Positions 26,850 to 35,211 of a stretch of DNA of 64,000 bases are shown in pieces. Location: positions 372,001 through 436,000 of the forward strand of contig JAHXIP010000001.1 in the NCBI GenBank assembly GCA_025655575.1, given 5' to 3'. This DNA is from Candidatus Thiodiazotropha sp. (ex Monitilora ramsayi) (GTDB taxonomy: Bacteria > Pseudomonadota > Gammaproteobacteria > Chromatiales > Chromatiaceae). A program made the translations under genes and the position numbers. Within the stretch, counting starts at the first letter, position 1. Every line of letters begins with the position of its first letter. The notes below the pieces were generated by a model. That model saw nothing but the letters and a program-made list of their open reading frames with translations, had not been told where the DNA came from and ran no database searches.

Positions 26850-27995
26850 TTATGGGACACTGCAGAGAATGGCTCGGTCCTTACCCTGCTGTTTAGCCTG
26901 TTGGGTTCGCTGATCCAGCAAATCAAGCATTGAGGGTATGTCCTCAATCGAATCGCTCTGCCTTTCAACGACACCGATGCTGGCCGTGACAGGTTTACCA
27001 TCTGGCAGTGTGCCGATTCCTTCATTACGAATGCGATTAACCGTGATGGTCGCGCCACTGCAATCGGTGCTGGGTAGAATCAGCATGAAGCGTTTCTCGC
27101 TCCAGTGCACCAACAGGTCACTATGGCGCAGGACATCGCGCAGTATATCCGCAGCCTCCAGCACGACATGATCATAGGTGGCGTAGTCATATTCATCGAT
27201 TATCGACTGCATATCATCGATCGATACCAGTACGACCGAGAGAGATTGGCTGTTCAATGTTGCTTTCTCGAATTCCCTGTTCAGATTCTCCACGCCCGAG
27301 CGGCGAGTGAGCGCGCCCGTGACAGGATCGAAATCACTGTGGCTGATAAGAGAGATCATGTACTGCAGCTGCAGGGTTGAGGTGAAAAAGACAATACCGA
27401 GAATGATAAACAGTAGCCACACGGTGGGCATCAGCTGTAACAGGTCGGTTTCCGCATAAAAACCCCAGCCGGTAATCGTGATCAGGGTCAACGGCAGGGT
27501 AAGCAGTGCGCCTTCCATGGCTGTCAGAGGAAACAGTCCGAGCAGGCCGATGGCAATATACGGCAGCAGGGCATAGAGGTGGATCGCCAGGTGATTGGCC
27601 TCATTGTGAGGCAGTGTCAGCATATAGTGTGCCGAGGCAAAGAAAGTGATCGGTAGATTGATCAGCAACAAGCTCATGGCGATCCAGCTGTTGCGATGGG
27701 TGCAGGCAAAATTCCAATTGCGGGCCAGCAGTACGAAGCCGGCAGTGGAGAGCAGGCGTATCAATAGAATCGGGATCAATATTTCACCCGGTAGAATGAT
27801 CACATCGACGATGACCCAGAGCGGTACGAGTATCGCGAAGAGTGTGGCGAGAAATCTGACCCGGTCAAGAATCAGGCGGCTACGGTGTTCCTGCAGGAAG
27901 CTGGGATGCTCATCAGGAGACAGGAGATCAAGCAGCTGATCCAGTGAGTGGATGCGGTAGGTAGTTGCCAAGTGGCTGATTAGGCGTTTGATCAT
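26850..27995 (-). CDS. Membrane protein with degenerate GGDEF domain
   Basis: 381 residues starting at the ATG at 27995 (MIKRLISHLATTYRIHSLDQ); the frame extends upstream into yciA but this is unlikely to be used. After an N-terminal cytosolic segment there are six hydrophobic helices (about residues 45-205, rich in Leu/Ile), then a GGDEF-type fold from about 222 (DFDPVTGALTRRSGVENLN). The active-site motif is replaced: where GGDEF or GGEEF is expected, the sequence reads HWSEKRFMLIL, and the substrate Lys/Arg region is also changed. Diguanylate cyclase activity is therefore unlikely; it may bind GTP or c-di-GMP as a sensor or pair with another GGDEF protein. It is downstream of yciA by about 40 bases and probably co-transcribed. 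Confidence 0.85.
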   Translation of the reverse strand: MIKRLISHLATTYRIHSLDQLLDLLSPDEHPSFLQEHRSRLILDRVRFLATLFAILVPLWVIVDVIILPGEILIPILLIRLLSTAGFVLLARNWNFACTHRNSWIAMSLLLINLPITFFASAHYMLTLPHNEANHLAIHLYALLPYIAIGLLGLFPLTAMEGALLTLPLTLITITGWGFYAETDLLQLMPTVWLLFIILGIVFFTSTLQLQYMISLISHSDFDPVTGALTRRSGVENLNREFEKATLNSQSLSVVLVSIDDMQSIIDEYDYATYDHVVLEAADILRDVLRHSDLLVHWSEKRFMLILPSTDCSGATITVNRIRNEGIGTLPDGKPVTASIGVVERQSDSIEDIPSMLDLLDQRTQQAKQQGKDRAILCSVP

Positions 27996-28035
27996 TAGCG
28001 TGCTGTTCTCTCCTGAATTGAAGACGCGTCCGTTT

Positions 28036-28431
28036 TCAATCGATACTAGTGCCTTCTGATGGAATGGCTTTGGGTTTCCCGTTGGCATCCAGGGCGACAA
28101 AAGCAAATTTTGCTTCAGTCACCTTGTCCCTGTCACCGATGCGCTGGCGTTTCGCCCAGGCCTCGACATGAATCTCCATGGAAGTCCTTCCCACTCGTAC
28201 GATACCGGTGTAGACGCAGAGAATATCCCCTACTTTGACCGGTTGAATAAAACTCATGGAGTTGACGGCTACGGTGACTACGCGTCCGTTGGCCCGCATG
28301 CCGGCACAGATGCCGGCGGCCAGGTCCATCTGTGACATCACCCAGCCCCCGAAAATATCACCTGAAGGATTGGCATCTGCCGGCATGGCCAATATTCGGG
28401 TCATGAGTTCGCCAGTAGGTTTCTCTTGCAT
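28036..28431 (-). CDS. yciA: YciA-type acyl-CoA thioesterase
   Basis: A 131-residue hotdog-fold thioesterase. Diagnostic parts are RILAMPADANPSGDIFGGWV with the catalytic Asp of the ANPSGDIFGGW block, then QMDLAAGICA, then VTVAVNSMSFIQPVKVGDIL and the C-terminal TEAKFAFVALDANGKP. YciA hydrolyses a wide range of acyl-CoA esters and forms hexamers. The start ATG at 28431 precedes the family-typical short lead. It lies immediately upstream of the degenerate GGDEF gene on the same strand. Confidence 0.93.
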   Translation of the reverse strand: MQEKPTGELMTRILAMPADANPSGDIFGGWVMSQMDLAAGICAGMRANGRVVTVAVNSMSFIQPVKVGDILCVYTGIVRVGRTSMEIHVEAWAKRQRIGDRDKVTEAKFAFVALDANGKPKAIPSEGTSID

Positions 28432-28539
28432 AGGCCAGTTAATTTACTTGAGTAATGAAATCAAGCATAGAGATTGATAAGACCGATGGCAATTAAGAGA
28501 CCTTAAGAAAAGGCCTGGTTGGGGATTGAAGTGATAGGC

Positions 28540-28575
28540 AAAAAAATACCGGTAGCGGCCGAAACCGCTACCGGC
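28540..28575 (-). terminator. Rho-independent terminator of the DUF5666 lipoprotein gene
   Basis: Read on the minus strand, an 11-base stem GCCGGTAGCGG pairs with CCGCTACCGG(T) across a TTTCGG loop and is followed by seven T residues. It lies 20 bases after the stop of the gene at 28594-30006, so it clearly ends that transcript. Confidence 0.9.
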
Positions 28576-28593
28576 GATAGGGGAAAAGTGTGA

Positions 28594-30006
28594 TTAGGAG
28601 CTGCTTGAATCAATGACTATGGTGTCGATGTCTCCGTCATAGCCCGCATCTGTCGCTTTGACTTTTTCACCTGCACTCGGTGGCGTTGTGGTGCTGTGCG
28701 TGAAGACAATACCGAGTAGGGTGATAGTAGTGGCGTCCGCTGAATCAACAGGCGCTTCAATCACCAGTGGGGTGGAAGGATCGGAATCTTCACGCTCGAT
28801 GCTGTGGGCATAGTAGTCACTGCCATTTGCAGAGAGTTCGACTTCCACATAGTCGTCCACATTGAGCTCATTCAGGGTGAAGCTACCGTCTCCGTCACTG
28901 CTGCTGTCATATGAGGAGCTGTCCTCGAAGGAGGTTGAGTTGTCGGTAGTGAAGGTCAGCGTTTCACCATTACCCAGATCAAGGGTGATGCTGCCGTTTT
29001 TCGGGTCGCCATCAGAAGTGACTTCGGTGACAAGCGCCTTGATTTCAATCTCCCCATCTTCACGCTCAACTTCATGCACAATGAGGGTGCCGTCGACCAT
29101 ATGTCCCTCTACCTCGACTTCAGTGCCAATCAGCTGAGGGTCTACCGGGTCGTTGAAGACGACAGGGATATCGTTGACGGTGTAACCATCCACGTCGTTA
29201 CCCATCAGGATGCCTCTGATCTCGGCATCGTGATCGTCATCGCTGTCGTCGATCAGGTCATCATCATCCGGCTCGATTCTTACCACTTCGTTATTACCGG
29301 CATTGTCGACCAGTTCTATCTCAACATAAGTGCCTACCGGATCGCTCGGCAGATCGGAATCGATGTCGACGCTGCTGCTGATGTCATAAGGACCTGCGAT
29401 ACTGCCGTTTTTCAGCTCAAGGGTAATGGTCATTCCATCGTATTGGGTAACGGTGCCTTTGACCTCGTAGTCATGGTCGCTATCGGATTGCAATTCGATT
29501 CGGGATGCGACGATTTGCGAGCCGTCGAAGAAGCCGCTGACTTCGATCTCCTGACCTTCAGCAAGCCCGGAATAGCTGGCTCCGTCATCGAAGATCGTAC
29601 TGTTGGCATCTGCGCTGACTGACATGCCGAGGATAGTGAATGTGGTGGTATCACCGCTTACTACCAGGCTGCCAGCGTCAATCGGGCCTTCCAGGTCATC
29701 ATCATAGTAGATGCTCTCGGCGGTGCCATTCTTGCCACTGCTGTCGACACTGCCCACTACCTTGACCTTCATGCCAACGCCAAGCGCACTGTCGTCTGAG
29801 GCCGATTCGTCGTCCACGTAGTAGCTGGCATGGGAGGTGTCATATTTCACGCCGTTAACGTAAATGCTGCCAAACCCGTCAATTTTACCGATGCTGGTTG
29901 TTGTGTTTGCTGTGCTTGCAGAACTCCCTCCGCCACCACCGCATGCGGTGAGCAGACCAGCTGTGGTGAGAGCTGACATCACCAAAAAGAGTTTTTTCAG
30001 TTTCAT
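28594..30006 (-). CDS. DUF5666 repeat lipoprotein
   Basis: 470 residues. The N-terminus is a lipoprotein signal: basic MKLKK, hydrophobic core, lipobox LLTAC with Cys22, followed by a run of glycines. The rest is strongly acidic (Asp/Glu/Ser rich) and consists of repeated small beta-barrel units of the DUF5666 kind, each with a pattern like G-x-I-D-G-F-G-S-I-Y-V-N-G, V-G-M-K-V-K-V-V-G and E-G-Q-E-I-E-V-S-G-F. I count about five units. The protein would be anchored to the outer membrane and face the periplasm or exterior. The function of DUF5666 is unknown; the acidic surface suggests cation binding. It is monocistronic, with its own promoter and a strong terminator. Confidence 0.88.
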   Translation of the reverse strand: MKLKKLFLVMSALTTAGLLTACGGGGGSSASTANTTTSIGKIDGFGSIYVNGVKYDTSHASYYVDDESASDDSALGVGMKVKVVGSVDSSGKNGTAESIYYDDDLEGPIDAGSLVVSGDTTTFTILGMSVSADANSTIFDDGASYSGLAEGQEIEVSGFFDGSQIVASRIELQSDSDHDYEVKGTVTQYDGMTITLELKNGSIAGPYDISSSVDIDSDLPSDPVGTYVEIELVDNAGNNEVVRIEPDDDDLIDDSDDDHDAEIRGILMGNDVDGYTVNDIPVVFNDPVDPQLIGTEVEVEGHMVDGTLIVHEVEREDGEIEIKALVTEVTSDGDPKNGSITLDLGNGETLTFTTDNSTSFEDSSSYDSSSDGDGSFTLNELNVDDYVEVELSANGSDYYAHSIEREDSDPSTPLVIEAPVDSADATTITLLGIVFTHSTTTPPSAGEKVKATDAGYDGDIDTIVIDSSSS

Positions 30007-30070
30007 CTCATCCTGTCCTGTATTGGTATTAAAGGGCCACTTAACAATAATCGTGTTTTAATTATTAAAC

Positions 30071-30086
30071 TGGGAATTATTTCCCA
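30071..30086. repeat. Palindrome in the DUF5666 gene leader
   Basis: TGGGAATTATTTCCCA is a perfect six-base inverted repeat with a four-base centre, placed between the predicted promoter and the start codon of the lipoprotein gene. It could be an operator or a small leader hairpin. Confidence 0.5.
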
Positions 30087-30103
30087 ATATTGTTATGAAA
30101 CAG

Positions 30104-30131
30104 ATTCTAACCAAAATATTCAGTATTTCAA
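30104..30131 (-). promoter_or_regulatory. Predicted sigma-70 promoter of the DUF5666 lipoprotein gene
   Basis: On the minus strand TTGAAA (30126-30131) and TAGAAT (30104-30109) are separated by 16 bases, close to the sigma-70 consensus, and would start transcription near 30097, giving a leader of about 90 bases that includes the palindrome at 30071-30086. Confidence 0.5.
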
Positions 30132-30257
30132 GTTTGTTTTTCATCTGGGTTGCTTGTGACCGATCCTTGGCAGGGATAAAATTACAAAAAACACAGCCAT
30201 GACAGATGGTTAGTAGAATTTTTGTTTGTGATCATATCAACGAGTCAGGAGTGGATG

Positions 30258-30863
30258 ATGGAGAAAAGGGGGCTGGTGGCGCTTGTCCTGATGGCGGCCC
30301 TGCTGCTTGTGGCCTACCGCCTCTATTTCACGGAGGATACTGTCGTGGTCCAGCCCTGGTATGAGGGACAGGACATTACTGAGGGTGATGGTCCCATACC
30401 TTTCAATGCGCGGCCGCAGGGAAAGCTCGTCTACCCTGAGAGGGATGACAATGGAGAGCTGCCGAGTGATGTCTACCGGGTCTATATCGAATCCGCTGCT
30501 ACGGACTATTTTGAGCTGGCATTACTTACCGCGGCTTCCCAGGCGCTGTTTGAGAATCACCACCCTTCAATAGAGCAGTTGCGAAACAGCGTTGCGACTT
30601 ATCGGGAGTGTAGCGGCGCCGAGGAGGGTGCCGACGGAGACTTTGCCATACTGCGCTATCGACCGGAACTCAGGCTCTGCCACCCCCTGTTTTTTAAGCG
30701 GGAACAGGGTCTTTGGCGTCTCGATTTCGCAAACATGCGGGATGCTATTCAACACAATCATCGCAACTACTGGCATTTCAGTAATGGTGTTCCCCCTGCC
30801 ACCTATGCTTTTGCATTCGAGGGCTGGTCATTTGACCGTAATGGCTATCCTATCATCGAATAA
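30258..30863 (+). CDS. Hypothetical single-pass membrane protein
   Basis: I choose the second of two adjacent ATGs (30258) because AGGAG lies six bases upstream; the frame is open from a TTG at 30222. The 201-residue protein begins with a short basic segment and a membrane helix (LVALVLMAALLLVAYRLYF), followed by a soluble domain presumably in the periplasm. It has two cysteines (in YRECSG and LRLCHPLFF) spaced about 24 residues apart that could form a disulfide, and an aromatic-rich C-terminus. I do not recognise the family. It is separated by about 160 bases from the patatin gene. Confidence 0.7.
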   Translation: MEKRGLVALVLMAALLLVAYRLYFTEDTVVVQPWYEGQDITEGDGPIPFNARPQGKLVYPERDDNGELPSDVYRVYIESAATDYFELALLTAASQALFENHHPSIEQLRNSVATYRECSGAEEGADGDFAILRYRPELRLCHPLFFKREQGLWRLDFANMRDAIQHNHRNYWHFSNGVPPATYAFAFEGWSFDRNGYPIIE

Positions 30864-31022
30864 TCCTCAAGCGTTATGACCGGTTGACATGAAAATCGGT
30901 AGTCCCGAATAAGGCATTCCGCACAATTTTGTAGAACTCAAACAGCGTATACTTCACACATTCGATCTGTATGTGCCTGTATCTGACGGGCTTGATCCTG
31001 TCAGATATCAGGGAAGGTCTCG

Positions 31023-31997
31023 TTGAGCGGGGGTTTTACAGTGAGCGAAAAACTGCGAATCAAGCCAAGAATTGGTATCGCGCTTGGCAGTGGCGCGGCG
31101 CGAGGCTGGGCGCATATCGGCGTTTTTCGTGGGCTTACTGCACTGGGTATCGAGCCTGAAATTATCGCAGGCAGCTCGGTTGGAGCGCTGGTGGGGGCAG
31201 CTTACGCAGCAGGACAGATTGATCAGTTTGATGCCTGGGCGCGGGCGCTGGATTGGAAAGGAATCATAAAGTATCTCGATCCCAGTCTGCTGGGAGGGGG
31301 ACTGATAGAGGGTGAAAAACTTACCGATCTGGTTGGGCGCTATGTACAGGATCTCTCCTTCGATGGACTGCCTCGAAATCTGGGAATTGTGGCCACCGAA
31401 CTGGAGGGTGGGCGTGAGATCTGGTTTCGTGAAGGGCCGGTGATAGAAGCGGTACGGGCCTCCATCGGTCTGCCTGGCCTCTTTACTCCCTTTGAGGTTG
31501 AAGGCCGTTGGTTGGTGGATGGGGGACTGTCAAACCCTGTGCCGGTGTCACTCTGCAAGGCCATGGGGGCCGATATTGTGATAGCGGTGAATCTGAATGG
31601 TGACATCCTTGGCCGCCACTTTCGGCATTTCGCAGATGACCGGACAAAGGGGGATGAAAAGCAGAAGGCTGATATCTGGGAGAGAATCACAGGACAGTTT
31701 AAAAGCACATTGAATACCCGTAAGGAGGTTCTCCTTTCTCGCTTATTCGGTGAGAGCAGAGACAAGCCGGGGCTTTATGAAGTGGTTGCCAGCTCCATCA
31801 ATATCATGCAGGACAGGATTACCCGCAGCCGCATGGCAGGCGATCCCCCAGACATCATAATTACTCCACGACTCTCCCAGTTTGGGCTCATGGAGTTTGA
31901 TCGTGCTGAAGAGGCTATCCGGGAGGGACAGGCTGCGGTGGAAAGGATGCAGCCAGCGCTGGAGATGTTACTGAACTATTCGTTGACGAAAGGATAG
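31023..31997 (+). CDS. Patatin-like phospholipase (RssA-like)
   Basis: 324 residues if it starts at the TTG at 31023 (AAGG six bases upstream); a GTG at 31041 preceded by GGGGG is an alternative. The patatin fold shows its oxyanion loop GSGAARGWAHIGV, nucleophile Ser in GSSVGAL, and catalytic Asp in the DGGLSNPVP block, so the Ser-Asp dyad is complete. Homologues hydrolyse membrane phospholipids or lysophospholipids. The last part (IIITPRLSQFGLMEFDRAEEAIREG) is the typical RssA/NTE C-terminus. It ends 22 bases inside the convergent gene that follows. Confidence 0.9.
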   Translation: MSGGFTVSEKLRIKPRIGIALGSGAARGWAHIGVFRGLTALGIEPEIIAGSSVGALVGAAYAAGQIDQFDAWARALDWKGIIKYLDPSLLGGGLIEGEKLTDLVGRYVQDLSFDGLPRNLGIVATELEGGREIWFREGPVIEAVRASIGLPGLFTPFEVEGRWLVDGGLSNPVPVSLCKAMGADIVIAVNLNGDILGRHFRHFADDRTKGDEKQKADIWERITGQFKSTLNTRKEVLLSRLFGESRDKPGLYEVVASSINIMQDRITRSRMAGDPPDIIITPRLSQFGLMEFDRAEEAIREGQAAVERMQPALEMLLNYSLTKG

Positions 31998-32860
31998 AAA
32001 GGTTCGCTGATGCGCTTGGTGGAGGGTGTTTCTTGTAGTATACGTGCCTTGACTCGGGTGACGGTGAGACCCTTGTTGTCAAAGACCACCGGAAAAAGGC
32101 GATAGACTCTGCTGGTTTCCTGAGGGCGTTTCCATGCGGCCTTTTCGAGTTTTTTTCTCAAAGCTTTGTCGAGTTCGAGTTGTAACAGCCAGGGGGCCTG
32201 CCAGTCGAGGTAATCCGAAACCATTCGCTGATGTTCGGGGATTGACCATGCGCTTTGCAGCAATAGTGGTGGAAAGGTCTCTGCTGGGATACACATACCG
32301 TCTGCGTCGATACCACAGCCAGATTTCTCTCGTTTAAACCAGCATGCGCTAGGTGCTTTTCCAGCTGTTTGACGGATGAGTGCTGCGAGATCACTTGTCT
32401 CGCCGGCTTCAGAATGGAATCCGCGACCTGATGCGCCTCCTGGATGCCAGGCAGGGGTATCCACTTCTGATAGGGAGTGATCCCTCAGTGTGCTGTTGAG
32501 AAGGGCCAGTGGTTGTCGATTCTCTCCATCCAGCAGCCAGCATTCAAAACGGTCGGCAGCTGGAAACGGGACGTCTTGAGCATGGCATTCCAAGGCCTGA
32601 ATGAGCTGTTCGCCGACGGTCTCTATTAACTCGAAACTTGAAGCGCCACGTATCCTTGAGCGTTGGCGACCATTTTGTGGATTCCAGTCACCATAACGTA
32701 CCTCTGAAAGGCCCGTATGACTGATAATTCGTTCGTCAGCAACATAGAGTTTCCAGTCATGACCATCCAGACTTTCAGCGATCCCGCCTGGAATGGATAG
32801 GACCTGTTGTACGCCATGAAAGGGTGACAACAAACGACGGCTGTAGCAGTTGATATCCAT
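31976..32860 (-). CDS. Hypothetical protein, unknown family
   Basis: A 294-residue soluble protein starting at the ATG at 32860. It has no signal peptide, no membrane segments and no motif I recognise. It is rich in Trp and contains clusters such as ACWFKREKSGCG and LDWQAPWLLQLELDKALRKKLEKAAWKR (described here only by position, residues about 178-250). The reading frame is long, with normal codon use, and there is no competing frame except the patatin tail, so it is probably real. Its 3' end overlaps that of the patatin gene by 22 bases in convergent orientation. Confidence 0.75.
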   Translation of the reverse strand: MDINCYSRRLLSPFHGVQQVLSIPGGIAESLDGHDWKLYVADERIISHTGLSEVRYGDWNPQNGRQRSRIRGASSFELIETVGEQLIQALECHAQDVPFPAADRFECWLLDGENRQPLALLNSTLRDHSLSEVDTPAWHPGGASGRGFHSEAGETSDLAALIRQTAGKAPSACWFKREKSGCGIDADGMCIPAETFPPLLLQSAWSIPEHQRMVSDYLDWQAPWLLQLELDKALRKKLEKAAWKRPQETSRVYRLFPVVFDNKGLTVTRVKARILQETPSTKRISEPFYPFVNE

Positions 32861-33261
32861 AACACAATTTTGGTTAGGCGTTGGGTAAAGCTCAAGATGT
32901 CTGAATCAATGGGATAGATAGGGTTTTCATTTCACTCTGACATGTTGTGAGTTTTCTTCATATCTATAAAGTTGGCTTAAAGCGAGTGATACTAGCTCTG
33001 GACACTTCGTTTTGTGGTGTTAGTCGGAGTGTCATTTTCTCTACATGGGAAGGTGGTTTGCGAGTATGAGCCACTTTTTTCGTCTGTAATCTTTTCCTTC
33101 ATTCGGATCTTTCTCCGGGTCCTAGAGTGTCGAAAACTTTTACGTGGTAGATTTAAATTCCAGTTAACAATTTACTAAGATGCTGTTTTGATTGAATAAA
33201 ATATTTTGGCATCATAGTTGCTTCTGTAAGGGCATAGTGAATTTTTAACCTGGAGTACGTT
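32861..33261. other. Intergenic region with the PEP-CTERM gene promoter
   Basis: 401 bases between divergent genes. It includes the sigma-54 site at 33206-33223 and an inverted repeat GACACT/AGTGTC (about 33000-33032). The rest is A/T-rich with no other recognised feature. Confidence 0.4.
33206..33223 (+). promoter_or_regulatory. Sigma-54 (RpoN) -24/-12 promoter for the PEP-CTERM protein gene
   Basis: TTGGCATCATAGTTGCTT has the invariant GG (33208-33209) and GC (33220-33221) with the required ten bases between them and matches TGGCAY-N5-TTGCW. It would start transcription about 33233, leaving a short leader with GGAG before the GTG at 33262. Sigma-54 control through the PrsK/PrsR pair is known for PEP-CTERM regulons. 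Confidence 0.75.
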
Positions 33262-34020
33262 GTGTTTAAGAAGTTGTCTATAAGTAAAGGTTTTCTGGCG
33301 CTGGGCTTTTCATTCGCCATCGCGTTTTCCCTACCATTGAATGCTGGCATGCTGGGGTTCTGGTCTGATAACGGGTGGACTCCTATTGATGAGGAAGATG
33401 GTTTTACGTCCGGTGGTTATGTGGGTCCAGGTTGGGGTGGACAGACGTTTGATGCTGAGTATCTTTTCGCCAAGCAAGAGGGATCTATTCTTTCTATTGG
33501 CTTGCAGACAGGCTTTGATCTTGCTGACGGCAGCCAGGTTTATCGCAACAAGCAGTACTATGCTGGTGACTTGGCGCTTGCGTTCAATGGTGGAAGCTAT
33601 GATTACGCAATCGATTTTGGATTGGTAACAAAAGACATCCAGGGAGACAATGTAGGCCTTGGTAGCGGTAATCAGGATGCAACAGGACTTTACGCGGATG
33701 TTCAGTGGAATAATGACATCAGCTTCGGTCAATCTGCCCCCTTTGGCATGGATGAAGGCAGTTTTCTGGCGAGTGTTACCGGCACCAGTGGATCAGAGAC
33801 CCTGGCTGATGGTAAAAGCTATTTTCGTACGGTGAGTTTCGATCTTGAAGACTTGGGTTTCAGAGTTAGTGATTTCAAGGCTCACTGGACCATGTCCTGT
33901 GGTAACGATGTGGTAGAAGGCAGTGCCCGTGTGCCAGAGCCCAGCCCGCTTTGGTTGATGATTGGTGGACTCCTTGCCCTGGTTGGCAGTCGTAAATTCA
34001 AAGGTGGTTTCAACGCCTGA
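33262..34020 (+). CDS. PEP-CTERM sorting domain protein
   Basis: 252 residues from a GTG start (GGAG eight bases upstream). It has a signal peptide ending near residue 28 (SLPLNAG), a beta-rich central domain with many Gly, Asp, Ser and Tyr residues, and at the C-terminus the complete tripartite sorting signal: VPEPS at 224-228, a hydrophobic helix PLWLMIGGLLALVGS and a basic RKFK tail. Such proteins are processed by exosortase (EpsH family) and are usually linked to extracellular polysaccharide or surface deposition. No exosortase or EPS genes are in this window. The central domain has no recognised family. A strong terminator follows at 34045. Confidence 0.9.
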   Translation: MFKKLSISKGFLALGFSFAIAFSLPLNAGMLGFWSDNGWTPIDEEDGFTSGGYVGPGWGGQTFDAEYLFAKQEGSILSIGLQTGFDLADGSQVYRNKQYYAGDLALAFNGGSYDYAIDFGLVTKDIQGDNVGLGSGNQDATGLYADVQWNNDISFGQSAPFGMDEGSFLASVTGTSGSETLADGKSYFRTVSFDLEDLGFRVSDFKAHWTMSCGNDVVEGSARVPEPSPLWLMIGGLLALVGSRKFKGGFNA

Positions 34021-34500
34021 TTGAGAAAAGCTCCTCACTGCAAAGGGAACCTCAGGCTGTACCGGGGTTCCCTTTTTTTTTGTACCAACTTGTCACGCTA
34101 AAATCATCTTAAGCTTGAGATGTCAGTTACCACGGCATATCCTTGATTAACTGCCTGGTTTATATCTAAGATTCTCACTTTCGCAGCATTGAATATCTCG
34201 CCTTTGTCTATTGAAATGTCTCCCCTTAAGGGATTCACTATTTCCAGTGAAATTGAGAATGAGTGGCGATCTGCAAAGCAGTACCGGCCACAATTATTTT
34301 TCACACCCTTGAATTTGTTACCCTTCTCCATTCATAGCTTGAGGTCTGGTTTGACAGACAGAAAAGCAGTTTTTGAATTGTCTGCATTTATTCATGGTTA
34401 TATTGCTGCTAAGCATGAGCAGTCGCCGAGTCAAAAGAGCTCGACTCTTCTTACTGGTAGAAAGTGGGAACCTATTCAGTAACCGCTGCCTCTTTAGAGT
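34021..34500. other. Intergenic region between the PEP-CTERM gene and the ECF sigma gene
   Basis: 480 bases. The first 60 contain the terminator. Beyond that, two overlapping antiparallel frames of under 100 codons exist without ribosome-binding sites; I do not consider either a gene. The promoter of the ECF sigma operon is expected near 34400-34490 but no clear consensus was seen. Confidence 0.4.
34045..34081 (+). terminator. Rho-independent terminator of the PEP-CTERM gene
   Basis: GGGAACC (34045-34051) pairs with GGTTCCC (34066-34072), with further pairing possible inside the loop, followed by nine T residues. It is 24 bases after the stop codon. Confidence 0.9.
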
Positions 34501-35211
34501 ATGGAAGGAAAAGAGACCGTACTTAGGGCACATCTCCAACTCTTTGAAACACTGAGTGACGGTGAGGTTATCGTTCGAATTCTTGATGGTGATCATGCGC
34601 TCTATGAGTTGATCATGAGGCGCTATAACCGCAGGTTATTTCGGCTGGCTTATGGGATCCTGAATCATCATCTGCTGGCACAGGATGCGGTCCAGGAGGC
34701 TTACGTCAATGCATTTCTTCATCTGGATCAATTTCGCGGGCCCGACGGTTTCGCTGCCTGGTTGATGAAAATAACTTCGCGTGCCGCCATTCGTCTAGCC
34801 CGTAAAGAGTCTGGTTTGCATATGGTTAGTTTGCAGATTGATGGCGTCGATCTGGTCGCTGAAAAAGCTGTTGAGCCTGAGCGCGCCACGATAAACGATG
34901 AGATCGTGCGTTTGTTGGAGGAAGCAGTCGACAGTCTGCCCAGGGACTTTCGGGTGGTAATGATGCTGCGGGAGTTCGAGGGTATGAGCACTGATGAAAC
35001 TGCCAAGGTGCTAAATCTCAACCCTGCGACTGTAAAAACAAGATTACATCGTGCCAAAGGGATTTTGCGTGCCAAATTCAAATATCGGCTGGATGAGATT
35101 TCTCCCTACGCATACCCATTTGCAGGCTCACGCTGTGACGCGATTGTGCAGAAAGTCTTTATCCGACTGAGGCATTTGAACAACCTGACTGGACCGGAGG
35201 GTAAGTCATGA
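34501..35211 (+). CDS. ECF-type RNA polymerase sigma factor
   Basis: 236 residues. Sigma region 2 is clear (LYELIMRRYNRRLFRLAYGI, then AQDAVQEAYVNAFLHLDQF), and region 4 with its helix-turn-helix (VDSLPRDFRVVMMLREFEGM, then DETAKVLNLNPATVKTRLHRA). A C-terminal extension of about 35 residues contains FAGSRCDAIVQKVFIRLRHL, a motif seen in a subset of ECF factors that lack a separate anti-sigma factor or are controlled by this tail. No anti-sigma gene is adjacent. The stop overlaps the following di-heme cytochrome gene (ATGA), so the sigma factor and the cytochrome are co-expressed, which suggests the cytochrome is a target or effector. Confidence 0.93.
   Translation: MEGKETVLRAHLQLFETLSDGEVIVRILDGDHALYELIMRRYNRRLFRLAYGILNHHLLAQDAVQEAYVNAFLHLDQFRGPDGFAAWLMKITSRAAIRLARKESGLHMVSLQIDGVDLVAEKAVEPERATINDEIVRLLEEAVDSLPRDFRVVMMLREFEGMSTDETAKVLNLNPATVKTRLHRAKGILRAKFKYRLDEISPYAYPFAGSRCDAIVQKVFIRLRHLNNLTGPEGKS

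Noticed and set aside
34104..34331. A 75-codon minus-strand frame in the gap before the sigma gene
   Set aside because: It reads somewhat like protein but has no ribosome-binding site and no recognised family; an overlapping plus-strand frame is equally long.
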